From positions 1-22,627 of the forward strand of contig JAVCCG010000006.1 of the NCBI GenBank assembly GCA_030765605.1: a stretch of 22,627 nt of DNA. Direction: 5' to 3'. The stretch's first letter is position 1; each line of letters opens with the position of its first letter. The notes beneath the pieces are model-generated. The model was not told the DNA's origin. It worked only from the letters and a program-made list of their open reading frames with translations, and did no database searches. The stretch comes from Candidatus Alcyoniella australis (GTDB taxonomy: Bacteria; Lernaellota; Lernaellaia; JAVCCG01; Alcyoniellaceae). Both the position numbers and the translations under genes were made by a program. Shown here piece after piece: positions 1 to 7,182 of the stretch.

Positions 1-2
1 CG

Positions 3-1184
3 GGCGTCGACATGGTCCTCACGGGCGAGGATCACCCGGCCTACCTTGACCCGCCGCCGCTGTGGAGCTTCTACGATCCGCCGACGGACCCGGACCGCGA
101 GACCGATCCCGAGTCAGCGTTACAGCGACTGTTCTGCTCCAAGGCCTACCAGGCGCACCCGGAGATGTTCCCGCCCGATAGTTGGATGGTCCAATCCTCG
201 CTGGAGATGCTGCGCCGCGAGAAGCCCGACCTGGCGGTGCTGCTGCTCGCGGAAATGGACGACAGCCAGCACGGCCTGGGCACGCTGGTCGATCCCACCG
301 AGTACGAGATGCGGCGTAAGCTGCTGCACGGCAGGGTGGCGGTCAGCCGCTACAACAGTGCGGTGATCCGCGAGCCGGTGCTCGACGCGATGCGCGACGT
401 GGACCTGCAGTTCGGCAAGCTGATGCGCGGCCTGGAGCAGATCGATTACTACCGCGACGCACTGATCGTGCTCTACTCGGACCACGGCCACATCACCCAC
501 CGTCAGACGCTGCGCACCAACTGGGACCCCAAGCTCAACTGCAATCCGCTCTCAGTGCTCTACGACAAGGGGCTGATCAATCGCCAAGAGCTTGACGGCC
601 GCGGCGTGTCGCTGCTCTCGGGCACCTCGGTGGGCGCGCTGTACTTTAAGGCCGAGACCGTGGCCCAGCGCCGACGCCGGGCGGCCGAATGCAAGCAGGC
701 GCTTGAAGAGCATGTGATCTGGGACGAGTTCGTCGACGACTGGATCTGCCCCTGGATCGCGGTCGGCGAGCGGCAGGGCATCGACGGCATTCCGGGGATC
801 TCCGAGCCCGGCGAGCTGTTCCACCCGTACTTCGCCGAGAACAACAGCCCCGGGACCCTGCATCACCCGGACCTGGCGTTGCTGATGCACAACGGCTGGC
901 AACTGCCGATCCGCAAGGGGCTGGCCACCAACATCGGCGCCAAGCTGCCCTGGTACACGCCGGACGATATCAGTCTGTTCATCGGCGGACACGGGTCGTA
1001 CGACACGGCCGGGATCGTAATCGCGTTCCAAGGGCCGGACGTGGCTCAGGGCAAGGTGCTGCGCGACCCGGAGTTTGCGCGCAACTATCGCATCTCGGAC
1101 ATTGCGATGACCGTGGCCGCGCGCCTGGGGCTCGAGCTGCAAACCACAACCGTGGGACGCGACCGCTCGGCGGATCTGGTCTAG
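3..1184 (+). CDS. Alkaline-phosphatase-superfamily hydrolase (type I phosphodiesterase/pyrophosphatase-like), 5' truncated
   Basis: The frame is open to the left edge, so the N-terminus, including the nucleophile region, lies outside the window; the Met at 12 need not be the start. Numbering from that Met, metal-binding motifs of the alkaline phosphatase superfamily are visible: an acidic/His motif DDSQH (83-87), SDHGH (156-160, D157 and H158 being typical ligands) and a late GGHGS (H327). This order fits type I phosphodiesterases and sulfatase-like hydrolases that cleave phosphate or sulfate esters with two metal ions. No membrane segment is seen in the visible 390 residues. The substrate cannot be named. 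It stands alone, with stem-loops directly after the stop. Superfamily assignment is fairly secure, subfamily is not. Confidence 0.75.
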   Translation, partial: GVDMVLTGEDHPAYLDPPPLWSFYDPPTDPDRETDPESALQRLFCSKAYQAHPEMFPPDSWMVQSSLEMLRREKPDLAVLLLAEMDDSQHGLGTLVDPTEYEMRRKLLHGRVAVSRYNSAVIREPVLDAMRDVDLQFGKLMRGLEQIDYYRDALIVLYSDHGHITHRQTLRTNWDPKLNCNPLSVLYDKGLINRQELDGRGVSLLSGTSVGALYFKAETVAQRRRRAAECKQALEEHVIWDEFVDDWICPWIAVGERQGIDGIPGISEPGELFHPYFAENNSPGTLHHPDLALLMHNGWQLPIRKGLATNIGAKLPWYTPDDISLFIGGHGSYDTAGIVIAFQGPDVAQGKVLRDPEFARNYRISDIAMTVAARLGLELQTTTVGRDRSADLV

Positions 1185-1195
1185 GCGGCTTCCAG

Positions 1196-1210
1196 GCGGC
1201 TTCGAGCCGC
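1196..1210 (+). terminator. Stem-loop just after the phosphodiesterase-like gene
   Basis: GCGGCT and AGCCGC form a perfect 6-bp stem around TCG, 12 bases after the stop codon. A 10-base direct repeat AGGCGGCTTC (1183-1192 and 1194-1203) overlaps the stop and the stem. There is no T-run, only a T-rich stretch about 15 bases on, so intrinsic termination is possible but weak. It shares its stem sequence with the repeats at 1295 and 1441. Confidence 0.3.
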
Positions 1211-1253
1211 AGCGTGGCTCGCATATTTCCCTGGTTATTTAGCGCCGATCCGT

Positions 1254-1266
1254 CCCGCGTCGCGGG
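1254..1266. other. CCCGCG-T-CGCGGG palindrome
   Basis: Perfect 6-bp inverted arms around a single T, flanked on both sides by GATC (1247-1250 and 1267-1270 region). As RNA the loop would have to open to several bases. It may be part of a terminator cluster or a protein site; nothing distinguishes these. Confidence 0.3.
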
Positions 1267-1294
1267 GATCATCGTTAAGCCACGAGTTTGGTCC

Positions 1295-1325
1295 GCTTGC
1301 GAGTTTTGCGCCGGCTCTAAGCCGG
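1295..1325. repeat. Intergenic stem-loop repeat, copy 1
   Basis: The unit starts GCTTGCGAGTTTTG and ends in a perfect hairpin CCGGCT-CTA-AGCCGG (1311-1325). It is near-identical to copy 2 at 1441-1473, with the stem base pairs changed in a compensatory way. This is the pattern of a small dispersed REP-like or structured repeat. No ORF overlaps it convincingly. Confidence 0.5.
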
Positions 1326-1417
1326 AAGCGCAATGGCTCGCTCAGCGTGGTCTTATCTAAAAAATTGGAGGAGCAACGTCCTTGGCAAAGCCGGCCCACG
1401 TCTTTCGACGCGGAGTG

Positions 1418-1435
1418 GGTCGTTGGTTAACGACC
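1418..1435. other. Inverted repeat GGTCGTT-GGTT-AACGACC
   Basis: Perfect 7-bp arms around a 4-base loop, between the two copies of the GCTT(T)GCGAG repeat. With the other stem-loops it makes 1185-1519 a gene-free but structured stretch; I see no supported ORF in it. Confidence 0.35.
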
Positions 1436-1440
1436 AGCGT

Positions 1441-1473
1441 GCTTTGCGAGTTTTGTGGCGGCTCTAAGCCGCC
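1441..1473. repeat. Intergenic stem-loop repeat, copy 2
   Basis: The unit GCTTTGCGAGTTTTG leads into a hairpin GGCGGCT-CTA-AGCCGCC (1457-1473), 7 bp. Compared with copy 1 the loop CTA and the 5' lead are kept, while the outer stem pair C-G has become G-C, so pairing is preserved. It ends about 45 bases before the stop of the convergent protease gene and might also help terminate that region. Confidence 0.5.
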
Positions 1474-1519
1474 CGGGCGCGGATTCTAGGGCGATTGATT
1501 ATTTCCGCGACCAGAGATT

Positions 1520-3109
1520 TTATAGCCCGCAGCACTCCGAGCTGTCGCTGCTCGAGCTTGAGCTGCTGCCCAGGCCTACGCAGTCCTCGATCTCGGAGCA
1601 GGAATCAGCGGCGATGATGCATTCGTAGACCGACTGCCTGAAGAGTTCGCACAGATCAAGACACTCGCTTATGGTATTGATGCCGAGGTCACCTGAAAGC
1701 GAGCATTGGTCGATGCGCTCGCACATTGTCTGGCAGTCGCGGTCCTCCGAATCGTCGTCGTCGATGTCATCATCGTCGTCGTCACCGGGCGAGCCGTTGT
1801 TGAGAAAGCTGCTCAGGCCTGCGGAGTAGGCGCCGGCGAAGTTGCCGTAGTAGTCCGTGCCGCTCATGTGGCTGCACGAGGCGTCCCCGGCCGAGAGCGT
1901 GCCCACCACCTTGGCCGAAGAGCTGAGCAGGGACGAGCCCGAGCTGCCGCCCTCGGTCGAGCCTTCGCGGTAGTGCACCTCGGTGAAGTCGGAGTAGGTG
2001 CCCACCACGTTGCCGATCGACAGTCGCAAATACGCGCCCGCCGGATGGTGCAGCACGCTGGCCGCCGAGCCGCTGCCGACCTGGCTGGCGCTCCAACCCA
2101 AATAGGCAGCGCCCGCGGGCGGCGAGCTGTCGAGCATCAGCAGGGTCATGTCGTAAGTGCTGTTGGTCCACTTCAGGTCCGAGCCCGAGGAATGGGGTAG
2201 CGAGTAGAAATTGGGCGCCGAGCCGTTGCACACCGATGTGTTGTAGTTCCAGGTGACGACCAGGGAGTTGGCTTCGGACGCGCCGGAGATGCAGTGATTG
2301 GCGGTGATGAACCACGGTTGATAGGTAAGTGCGGTATCGGACAACAGCGTACCGGTGCAGCTATAAGTGCCGCCCCCGCTCTCGAAGGCCATCTGGCCCA
2401 CCGCGCTCTTGAGCGGTACCCAGTCGCTGTGACATGTAGGGTCCAAGTAGCACCACGATTCCTTTTCGCCCGAATCCAAGCCCGCGTCGAACTCGACGAT
2501 GCCGTGGCTGATCCAGTCGATCCGGAACTGCGGCGGCGTATCCAAGTCGTTGACCAGCTCGATGTGCAGCACGTCGCCCTGGATCAGCGGGCCCCAGAAC
2601 TGGTCAGCGCCGTCGGTCCTGAACTGCTCCAACGTTTGCACGGTCCCGACGCTCGGATCGCCGTAGACCATTACCTGCGACGCGAGGTTCGCGTTCAGAC
2701 CGCTGAAGTGCGGCCGGATGAAAGTCGCGCCCTCGGAGCGGATCGCCACGCGCCACGAGCGCGCGCCGTCGGCCGCCTCGAGCTGCTCCCAGGTGGCGGG
2801 ATCGATCTGCGGCACGGGCACGCTCACGCCGATCAGCTCGCGCTTGGCGTCCGGGTTGTCCGCGCGCAGCCGCTGCAACGCGTCGGCCACAGTCGCCGGG
2901 TCGATCGACACGGTGGACGATTGCGGCGCAACGCTGCCCAGCACCATGCCCGGGCAAGTCAGTGGGGCGTTGGGAAGCACGGCGTCCTGCGTGATCGGCG
3001 AGAAGGTCGTCTGCGTCTGCGCAGCCTCGTCAGGGGCCGCGTAGGTGAAGGCGACCAGCAACAGTGCGAGCAGCAGAACCCCCGCGATAGTCGGGAATCG
3101 GAATCTCAT
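1520..3109 (-). CDS. Secreted trypsin-like serine protease (lysyl-endopeptidase-like) with Asp-rich stalk and Cys-rich tail
   Basis: 529 residues. A signal peptide spans about 1-24 (RFRF, a Leu/Val-rich core, then AA). The protease domain shows the chymotrypsin-fold triad: H272 in TANHC, D320 in TYDMTLL and S390 in TEGGSSGSS; the last motif closely matches Achromobacter-type lysyl endopeptidases. Residues 25-220 look like a propeptide or N-terminal domain. After the protease come an Asp stalk (about 443-455), a Cys-rich module with spaced C-x3-C pairs (459-510), a Ser run and a terminal ECCGL. The start is ATG behind TAGGAGGT with about 8 bases spacing. A promoter lies at 3175-3204. Expected role: cleavage of external proteins, with the stalk and tail probably for surface attachment (inference). 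Substrate specificity (Lys or otherwise) is not proved by sequence. Confidence 0.88.
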   Translation of the reverse strand: MRFRFPTIAGVLLLALLLVAFTYAAPDEAAQTQTTFSPITQDAVLPNAPLTCPGMVLGSVAPQSSTVSIDPATVADALQRLRADNPDAKRELIGVSVPVPQIDPATWEQLEAADGARSWRVAIRSEGATFIRPHFSGLNANLASQVMVYGDPSVGTVQTLEQFRTDGADQFWGPLIQGDVLHIELVNDLDTPPQFRIDWISHGIVEFDAGLDSGEKESWCYLDPTCHSDWVPLKSAVGQMAFESGGGTYSCTGTLLSDTALTYQPWFITANHCISGASEANSLVVTWNYNTSVCNGSAPNFYSLPHSSGSDLKWTNSTYDMTLLMLDSSPPAGAAYLGWSASQVGSGSAASVLHHPAGAYLRLSIGNVVGTYSDFTEVHYREGSTEGGSSGSSLLSSSAKVVGTLSAGDASCSHMSGTDYYGNFAGAYSAGLSSFLNNGSPGDDDDDDIDDDDSEDRDCQTMCERIDQCSLSGDLGINTISECLDLCELFRQSVYECIIAADSCSEIEDCVGLGSSSSSSSDSSECCGL

Positions 3110-3174
3110 TTGTACTTACCTCCTAGCTTGATGCAACGGCCCGTTGCGCGACATGGGACGCTCGGGCCGTGCCG

Positions 3175-3204
3175 ATTATAACGCCGCGGCCTGCCGGGTG
3201 TCAG
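3175..3204 (-). promoter_or_regulatory. Sigma70-like promoter of the protease gene
   Basis: Read on the minus strand: CTGACA (3204-3199), an 18-base spacer, then a perfect TATAAT (3180-3175). Transcription would start near 3168, giving a leader of about 58 bases that contains a 7-bp inverted repeat (ACGGCCC/GGGCCGT) before the strong Shine-Dalgarno. Confidence 0.6.
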
Positions 3205-3313
3205 GCGATGGCGCTTACGGATCAGCTATAAAAACTCGACGGGCGGTTGCCTTGGGCCCAAAGATGGTTATCTTTTTCACATACCCGACAACATTGGGGG
3301 GGGGCTTTTAGGC

Positions 3314-3577
3314 GTGATGATTATTGCAAAGTGGGCGGCGCTGATCCTGGGGGCAGGGGCGCTGCTGCTGATCCTGGATCGGCTGATGCTGGCTGCCGAG
3401 CGCCGTGGCTGGGTCTACTACCGCAAGCGCAAAGCCGCGCCCGGAGCCGTGGGCAACGCCCTGCTCGAACTGCAATCGATGCTAGAGCCTGCGCACAAAC
3501 ACGTGATCGAGGAACGCCAGTCCGAAAAATCCTCCCAAGACCAACAGGGCGACCCGCCTGATCCGGGCGGGGGATGA
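3314..3577 (+). CDS. Small single-pass membrane protein, DUF6191-like
   Basis: 87 residues. Residues 2-21 form one hydrophobic helix (IIAKWAALILGAGALLLIL). It is followed by a basic, aromatic juxtamembrane segment (AERRGWVYYRKRK, 27-39), then a helix LLELQSMLEP with a following HVIEE, and a Pro/Gly/Asp-rich tail. The pattern DRxxLAxERRGWxxYRK...LLExxxLxEP is what I recall from small proteins grouped as DUF6191, mostly actinobacterial; I cannot verify this by search. Start is ATG at 3314 or 3317; the upstream G-run (about 3296-3305) is a poor Shine-Dalgarno. It ends 7 bases before the convergent small ORF at 3585-3746. Function unknown. Confidence 0.6.
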   Translation: MMIIAKWAALILGAGALLLILDRLMLAAERRGWVYYRKRKAAPGAVGNALLELQSMLEPAHKHVIEERQSEKSSQDQQGDPPDPGGG

Positions 3578-3584
3578 TTGATCC

Positions 3585-3746
3585 TCAAGAAACGAATTCA
3601 GTTATTGCAATAAACTCGTTGTCGATATCTTCAATTCCGGCAAGTACGGAATCGATGAACAACCCACGGTCATTGTGCGTCTGCCCAGCGGGTTTCACGG
3701 ACTGCTTAAGGTCGATCGATTTGGCGTGACGATCATTATTTTTCAT
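3585..3746 (-). CDS. Small 53-residue hypothetical ORF coupled to the SGNH lipoprotein gene
   Basis: ATG at 3746 lies 8 bases after the TGA of the lipoprotein gene; GAGG overlapping that stop gives a Shine-Dalgarno about 7 bases upstream, so translational coupling is plausible. The product starts MKNNDRHAKSIDLKQ, is polar and Lys-rich at first, then has an acidic/hydrophobic end (FIDSVLAGIEDIDNEFIAITEF). Its base composition is clearly lower in GC than the neighbours. No family recognised and no signal peptide. It could be a short regulatory or decayed ORF; the natural amino-acid mix and coupled start are the only support. Confidence 0.4.
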   Translation of the reverse strand: MKNNDRHAKSIDLKQSVKPAGQTHNDRGLFIDSVLAGIEDIDNEFIAITEFVS

Positions 3747-3754
3747 ATCGCGCC

Positions 3755-4624
3755 TCAGGGCAGAAACTCCAGTTCGGCCGAGGTCGGCAGTTGGATGTTG
3801 GGGAAGATCTCGTTGATCTCGAGAACCATCACGTCGGCCACGAGCTGGTGGCCGCGCTCGTTGATGTGGCGCACGTCGGTCATGATCTGCCAGATGTAGA
3901 CCGGCTCGCCGTTGTAACGCACCTTGCCCAGCAGCACCTGGGCGTAATACCAGTCCAGGTCCACCAGGTGGTATGCAGGGTAGGCCGCAACCTCCTCGGC
4001 GATGGTGCGGTTGACCGCCTGCTTGTCGCCGTCGTAGTTGATCATTGCCAGCACCGGGATGTTGCACCAGAGCATCAGCGCGTTGGGCGCCTCGTTGGTG
4101 GAGGTGGTCAGCATCTGGCGCACGCGCAGGCGGAAGATCGTCAGCGAAGGATCGTCGTCGAGCAGGTGGAAGAAGCTGCCCACGTCGATGAACAGCGTGG
4201 CGCTCTCGCGCAGCTTCCAGGGGTGCTTGTATTCGACCACCCAGAACTGCGGATCGGGCGCGTCGCACAGCGCGAGCTGCGGCCAGGCCTGGTTGACCAG
4301 CTTGCCGTAGTAGTACTGGGTGTACTCGCCCAGACCGTAGGGCCCGCCCTCGTTGTCGTAGACCGTGTCGCTGGCGCCCATGGTGTTCAGCTCGCCCAGC
4401 AGGTTGATCTCCTGCCAGCTCAGGGTCTCGCAGTAGCCCGGGGGCAGGTCGTCGTCATCGCCCGTGTCGTCGTCCGCCTGATCGTCGTCGTCGCCCGTGT
4501 CGTCGTCGCCTGTGGCGTCGTCGTCGATCGCGTCGTCGTCATCGCCGCCTGATTCGCAGGACAGTGCGAACACCAGCAACAGCGCGAGCAGCGTTGCCAA
4601 CCATGCAACACGGAGGTTTTTCAC
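3755..4624 (-). CDS. Lipoprotein with Asp-rich stalk and SGNH/GDSL-hydrolase-like domain
   Basis: 289 residues from a GTG start, preceded by GGAGGT with 5 bases spacing. Residues 1-22 are a lipoprotein signal and the lipobox ends LSC, with C23 the lipidated Cys. Residues 28-59 are an Asp-rich stalk (blocks of DDDD split by A/I/T/G). The remaining domain has a GAS motif near residue 85 after a hydrophobic strand (possible block I nucleophile) and a clear C-terminal D-x-x-H block (DVRHINERGH, about 250-259), as in SGNH hydrolases that cut ester or acyl bonds. The oxyanion Gly and Asn blocks are not obvious, so activity is uncertain. It is probably displayed on a membrane surface. A TATAAT box at 4661-4666 suggests its own promoter. 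Confidence 0.7.
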   Translation of the reverse strand: MKNLRVAWLATLLALLLVFALSCESGGDDDDAIDDDATGDDDTGDDDDQADDDTGDDDDLPPGYCETLSWQEINLLGELNTMGASDTVYDNEGGPYGLGEYTQYYYGKLVNQAWPQLALCDAPDPQFWVVEYKHPWKLRESATLFIDVGSFFHLLDDDPSLTIFRLRVRQMLTTSTNEAPNALMLWCNIPVLAMINYDGDKQAVNRTIAEEVAAYPAYHLVDLDWYYAQVLLGKVRYNGEPVYIWQIMTDVRHINERGHQLVADVMVLEINEIFPNIQLPTSAELEFLP

Positions 4625-4660
4625 AACGCACCTCCATCAGCGGATTGTTCAGATACGCTG

Positions 4661-4666
4661 ATTATA
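4661..4666 (-). promoter_or_regulatory. -10 element upstream of the SGNH lipoprotein gene
   Basis: Perfect TATAAT on the minus strand, 36 bases before the GTG start, preceded by TG. No good -35 at 17-18 bases (TAAATT or TTAAAT). It sits 12-17 bases before the end of the upstream small Cys-protein gene. Confidence 0.4.
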
Positions 4667-4678
4667 CATCGAGGGCGG

Positions 4679-4903
4679 CTACAATTTAAACGAGCCGCCC
4701 TTGAGCTTGGACAGCGACTCCTCGGTCACTCCCTTGGCGATCAGCGCGATAGCGCAGTTCATGCGGTATTTGCCCTTGTCCTCCTGATAGTCGATGGTCC
4801 ACCACTGGCAGGCGTCCTGTCGGCAGTCGCGCTGGATCAGCGGGCAGAACTTGACCTCGGCTGTCTGGGCCTCCTCATGAACGATAAATACGTCGTCAGC
4901 CAT
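4679..4903 (-). CDS. Small conserved-type Cys/Trp protein, possible metal binder
   Basis: 74 residues, soluble. Core: FCPLIQRDCRQDACQWW then, about 13 residues later, MNCAIALIAKGV. The four Cys (C20, C27, C32, C50) in the order CPx5Cx4C...C with a Trp pair resemble a family of very small hypothetical proteins in anaerobes and deltaproteobacteria-like genomes; the Cys set could bind zinc or an iron-sulfur cluster, though this is inference. Strong start: GGAGGAATCA then ATG at 4903. It follows the SDR gene by 35 bases on the same strand, so the two may be co-transcribed. Function unknown. Confidence 0.7.
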   Translation of the reverse strand: MADDVFIVHEEAQTAEVKFCPLIQRDCRQDACQWWTIDYQEDKGKYRMNCAIALIAKGVTEESLSKLKGGSFKL

Positions 4904-4938
4904 TGATTCCTCCGTTGGTTGAAATTATTCCGCTGGAT

Positions 4939-5733
4939 CTATAGCAGCCCGCGGTGGCTGCCGCCGTCCACGCTGATTGAGGCGCCGGTGATGTACGAGG
5001 CGCGCGTCGAGCACAGGAACGCCACCAGCGCGGCCAGCTCGTCCGGACGTCCCATGCGTCCGCTGGGACAGCCGCCGACCAGTCTTTCCAGCGTATTATT
5101 GTCCACGTCCTGGTACTGCGCGTCGGGCGCAAGAGCGGCGAGCTGACGAATGCGGTCTGTGAAGAACACGCCGGGGCAGACCGCGTTGACCGTGATCCCT
5201 TGGGCCGCGACCTCGGCCGCCAGGCTTTTAAGAAACCCGGTCAGACCGGCGCGTCCGGCGTTGGACAGCGCCAGGTTGGGAACCGGCTGCTTGACCGCAA
5301 TCGAGGTGATGGCCACTATCCGGCCCCAGCCGCGCTCGCGCATCTGCGGCACGCATTGCAGGGCCAGATCGGCGTTGGCCGTCAGCAGTTGATTGGCCGC
5401 GCGGGCGTACTCCTCGGCCGTGAACTGGGTCGCCGTGCCCGGCGGCGGCCCGCCGCCGTTGAGCACCAGCATCTCGATCGGGCCCAGACCCTCGCGCGCC
5501 GCCTCGAGCAGGCGTTCGCGCTGATCGGCCTTGGTCAGGTCGGCCTGCACGGCCAGTACCTCGACTCCGGTCTGTTCGCGGATTTGCGCGGCAGTGCGCT
5601 CGAGCTGCTCGACGTTGCGCGCGCAGATCGTCAGCTTGGCGCCCTCGGCCGCCAGTTGTGCGGCACAGGCTGCTCCCAGCCCCTTGCTCGCCGCGCATAC
5701 CAGCGCATGACGTTCGCTTAGCCCAAGGTCCAT
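4939..5733 (-). CDS. Divergent short-chain dehydrogenase/reductase lacking the YxxxK pair
   Basis: 264 residues, the normal length of a classical SDR. The Rossmann start is present but altered: AASKGLG (14-20) in place of TGxxxGxG. The NAG-type motif appears as LNGGGPPPG (91-99) and the strand with the catalytic Ser as ITS (S144). At the expected spacing, Tyr and Lys are replaced: S157-N-A-G-R161. The C-terminal PG motif (187-188) and ISVDGG (253-258) are intact. Homologues with LSNxxRxG form a known side branch usually annotated as 3-oxoacyl-ACP reductase-like SDRs; cofactor binding is likely but standard reductase chemistry is doubtful. The start is ATG with AGAGGTAACC upstream. It is divergent from the Gfo/Idh gene. 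Confidence 0.88.
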   Translation of the reverse strand: MDLGLSERHALVCAASKGLGAACAAQLAAEGAKLTICARNVEQLERTAAQIREQTGVEVLAVQADLTKADQRERLLEAAREGLGPIEMLVLNGGGPPPGTATQFTAEEYARAANQLLTANADLALQCVPQMRERGWGRIVAITSIAVKQPVPNLALSNAGRAGLTGFLKSLAAEVAAQGITVNAVCPGVFFTDRIRQLAALAPDAQYQDVDNNTLERLVGGCPSGRMGRPDELAALVAFLCSTRASYITGASISVDGGSHRGLL

Positions 5734-5750
5734 GGTTACCTCTGTCGATA

Positions 5751-5769
5751 ATTTGTGAGTTTAACAAAT
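5751..5769. promoter_or_regulatory. Possible operator between divergent SDR and Gfo/Idh genes
   Basis: ATTTGT-7 bases-ACAAAT is a perfect 6-bp inverted repeat in the 97-base divergent intergenic region, 18 bases upstream of the SDR start. The arrangement fits a regulator site acting on one or both genes. No clear -35/-10 pair was found. Confidence 0.3.
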
Positions 5770-5830
5770 CTTTCGAGGTTTGCTCAAAGCTGCTAATCTT
5801 CGTCGCATCGTGAGTAATCCGGTAAAGCCA

Positions 5831-6889
5831 ATGGACGTAGAGCGACTGAGGATCGGCATCATCGGCGGAGGCCGGATTGCGGACATGCACGCGCCGGGCT
5901 ATCTGGAGCATCCGCGAGCCGAGATTTACGCGGTGTGCGATATCGACCAGGCCACGGCGGAGCGTCGCGCAGACCAGTGGGGCGCGAGTAAAACTTACAC
6001 CGACTATCGCGCGCTGCTCGACGATCCGCAGGTCCACGCGGTGGAGATCCTCACTCCCCACGACCTGCACTGCCAGATGGTCTGCGACGCGGCTGCCGCG
6101 GGCAAGCAGATCAGCGTGCAAAAGCCGATGGCGATCTCCATCGAACAGTGCGACCAAATGATCGCCGCGGCAAACCAGCACGGTGTGGCGCTCAAGGTCT
6201 TTGAGAACTTCGTGTTCTATCCGCCCTATCTGCGAGCCAAGGAGCTGATCGAACAAGGCGAGATCGGCGAGGTGCTCAGCGTGCGGCTGCGGCTGGGCTC
6301 GTGCGGCGGCGGTTGGCAGGTGCCGCTCTCGTCCTGGGCCTGGCGGCTCAACGCCGCCCAGTGCGGCAAGGGCCCCACGGTCTTCGACGACGGCAACCAC
6401 AAGTTCTCCGTGGCCTACGACCTACTGGGTCCGCCGCGCGAGGTCAGCGCCTGGATCGAATACAGCTTTGGGCACATCGACGCACCGGCGATGATCACCT
6501 GGGACTATGCCCAGAGCCGTGCCAAGGGCGTGTTCGACTGCACGATGATGCCCAACTGCCACGTCAAGAGCCGCTACTACGCCGCTGACGAACACCTCGA
6601 GGTTGCGGGCACCCGCGGCAGCCTCGAAGTCACGCGCTGGACCGGGCAGCTGCTCGACGAGCCGCCGCTGCGGTTATTCGTCGACGGACGCAGCGTGGGG
6701 TTTGAGGATCTACGCGCCGACTGGCTCGACAGCTTCTCGGATTCGGCCAAGCATTTTGTCGACGCGGTGCTTAGCGGTAAGCCAATGCATTTGTGCGGCG
6801 AGCGCGGACGCGAGGTGTTGCGCTTCAGTCTGGCGGCCTACCAAAGTTCAGAGCTTAAGCGCCCGGTGTTGTTCCAGGAGGTGCGATGA
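5831..6889 (+). CDS. Gfo/Idh/MocA-family NAD(P)-dependent oxidoreductase
   Basis: 352 residues from ATG 5831. Dinucleotide-binding motif GIIGGGRIA is at 9-17, and VQKP (96-99) corresponds to the EKP motif with catalytic Lys K98 (Glu replaced by Gln). The C-terminal domain has the family's DDGNHKFSVAYD, with the conserved His of the substrate site. Enzymes of this family oxidise or reduce sugars, inositols and related rings; substrate here is unknown. In-frame TTG 5780 and GTG 5810 lie upstream, but neither has a good Shine-Dalgarno, and ATG 5831 puts the Rossmann strand at the usual place. It overlaps the next gene by 4 bases (ATGA). Confidence 0.9.
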   Translation: MDVERLRIGIIGGGRIADMHAPGYLEHPRAEIYAVCDIDQATAERRADQWGASKTYTDYRALLDDPQVHAVEILTPHDLHCQMVCDAAAAGKQISVQKPMAISIEQCDQMIAAANQHGVALKVFENFVFYPPYLRAKELIEQGEIGEVLSVRLRLGSCGGGWQVPLSSWAWRLNAAQCGKGPTVFDDGNHKFSVAYDLLGPPREVSAWIEYSFGHIDAPAMITWDYAQSRAKGVFDCTMMPNCHVKSRYYAADEHLEVAGTRGSLEVTRWTGQLLDEPPLRLFVDGRSVGFEDLRADWLDSFSDSAKHFVDAVLSGKPMHLCGERGREVLRFSLAAYQSSELKRPVLFQEVR

Positions 6890-7182
6890 GCCGCCTGCGA
6901 TTTGCCGTTGCTACCGCAGAGGCGCGGATGATCTATTTGGCGGCCAGGCTGCTGCTGCACCTGCCCGACTGCGCGCTGCTGGGATTGATCGGCCTGGCCA
7001 GGCGTTTGCCCGGCGTGGCCGGCGGTCCGGCCGGGGATCAGCTGCACGAGGTGGCCCTGATACTGCGCAGCGGCGAGCCGTATTCGACGATTCTGCGCGA
7101 TCTGATTTATAAAGCGCGGCCGCACCGCGCGATCTGTACGATCCGTGGCGCGCTGATTTACGGCAGCGAGGAGCAATGGTGA
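6886..7182 (+). CDS. Small hypothetical protein between two Gfo/Idh genes
   Basis: 98 residues, not recognised. Residues 15-45 are Leu/Ala-rich and could form one or two short amphipathic or membrane-associated helices (MIYLAARLLLHLP, LLGLIGLARRLP). The rest is mixed and basic. Support for being real: AGGAGGTGCG directly before ATG, a 4-base overlap with the upstream stop and a 7-base overlap with the downstream ATG, so it sits in a tightly coupled operon. Function unknown. Confidence 0.6.
   Translation: MSRLRFAVATAEARMIYLAARLLLHLPDCALLGLIGLARRLPGVAGGPAGDQLHEVALILRSGEPYSTILRDLIYKARPHRAICTIRGALIYGSEEQW

Noticed and set aside
5780-5830. TTG or GTG start for the Gfo/Idh gene
   Set aside because: No suitable ribosome site, and the Rossmann strand is at the normal position from ATG 5831.
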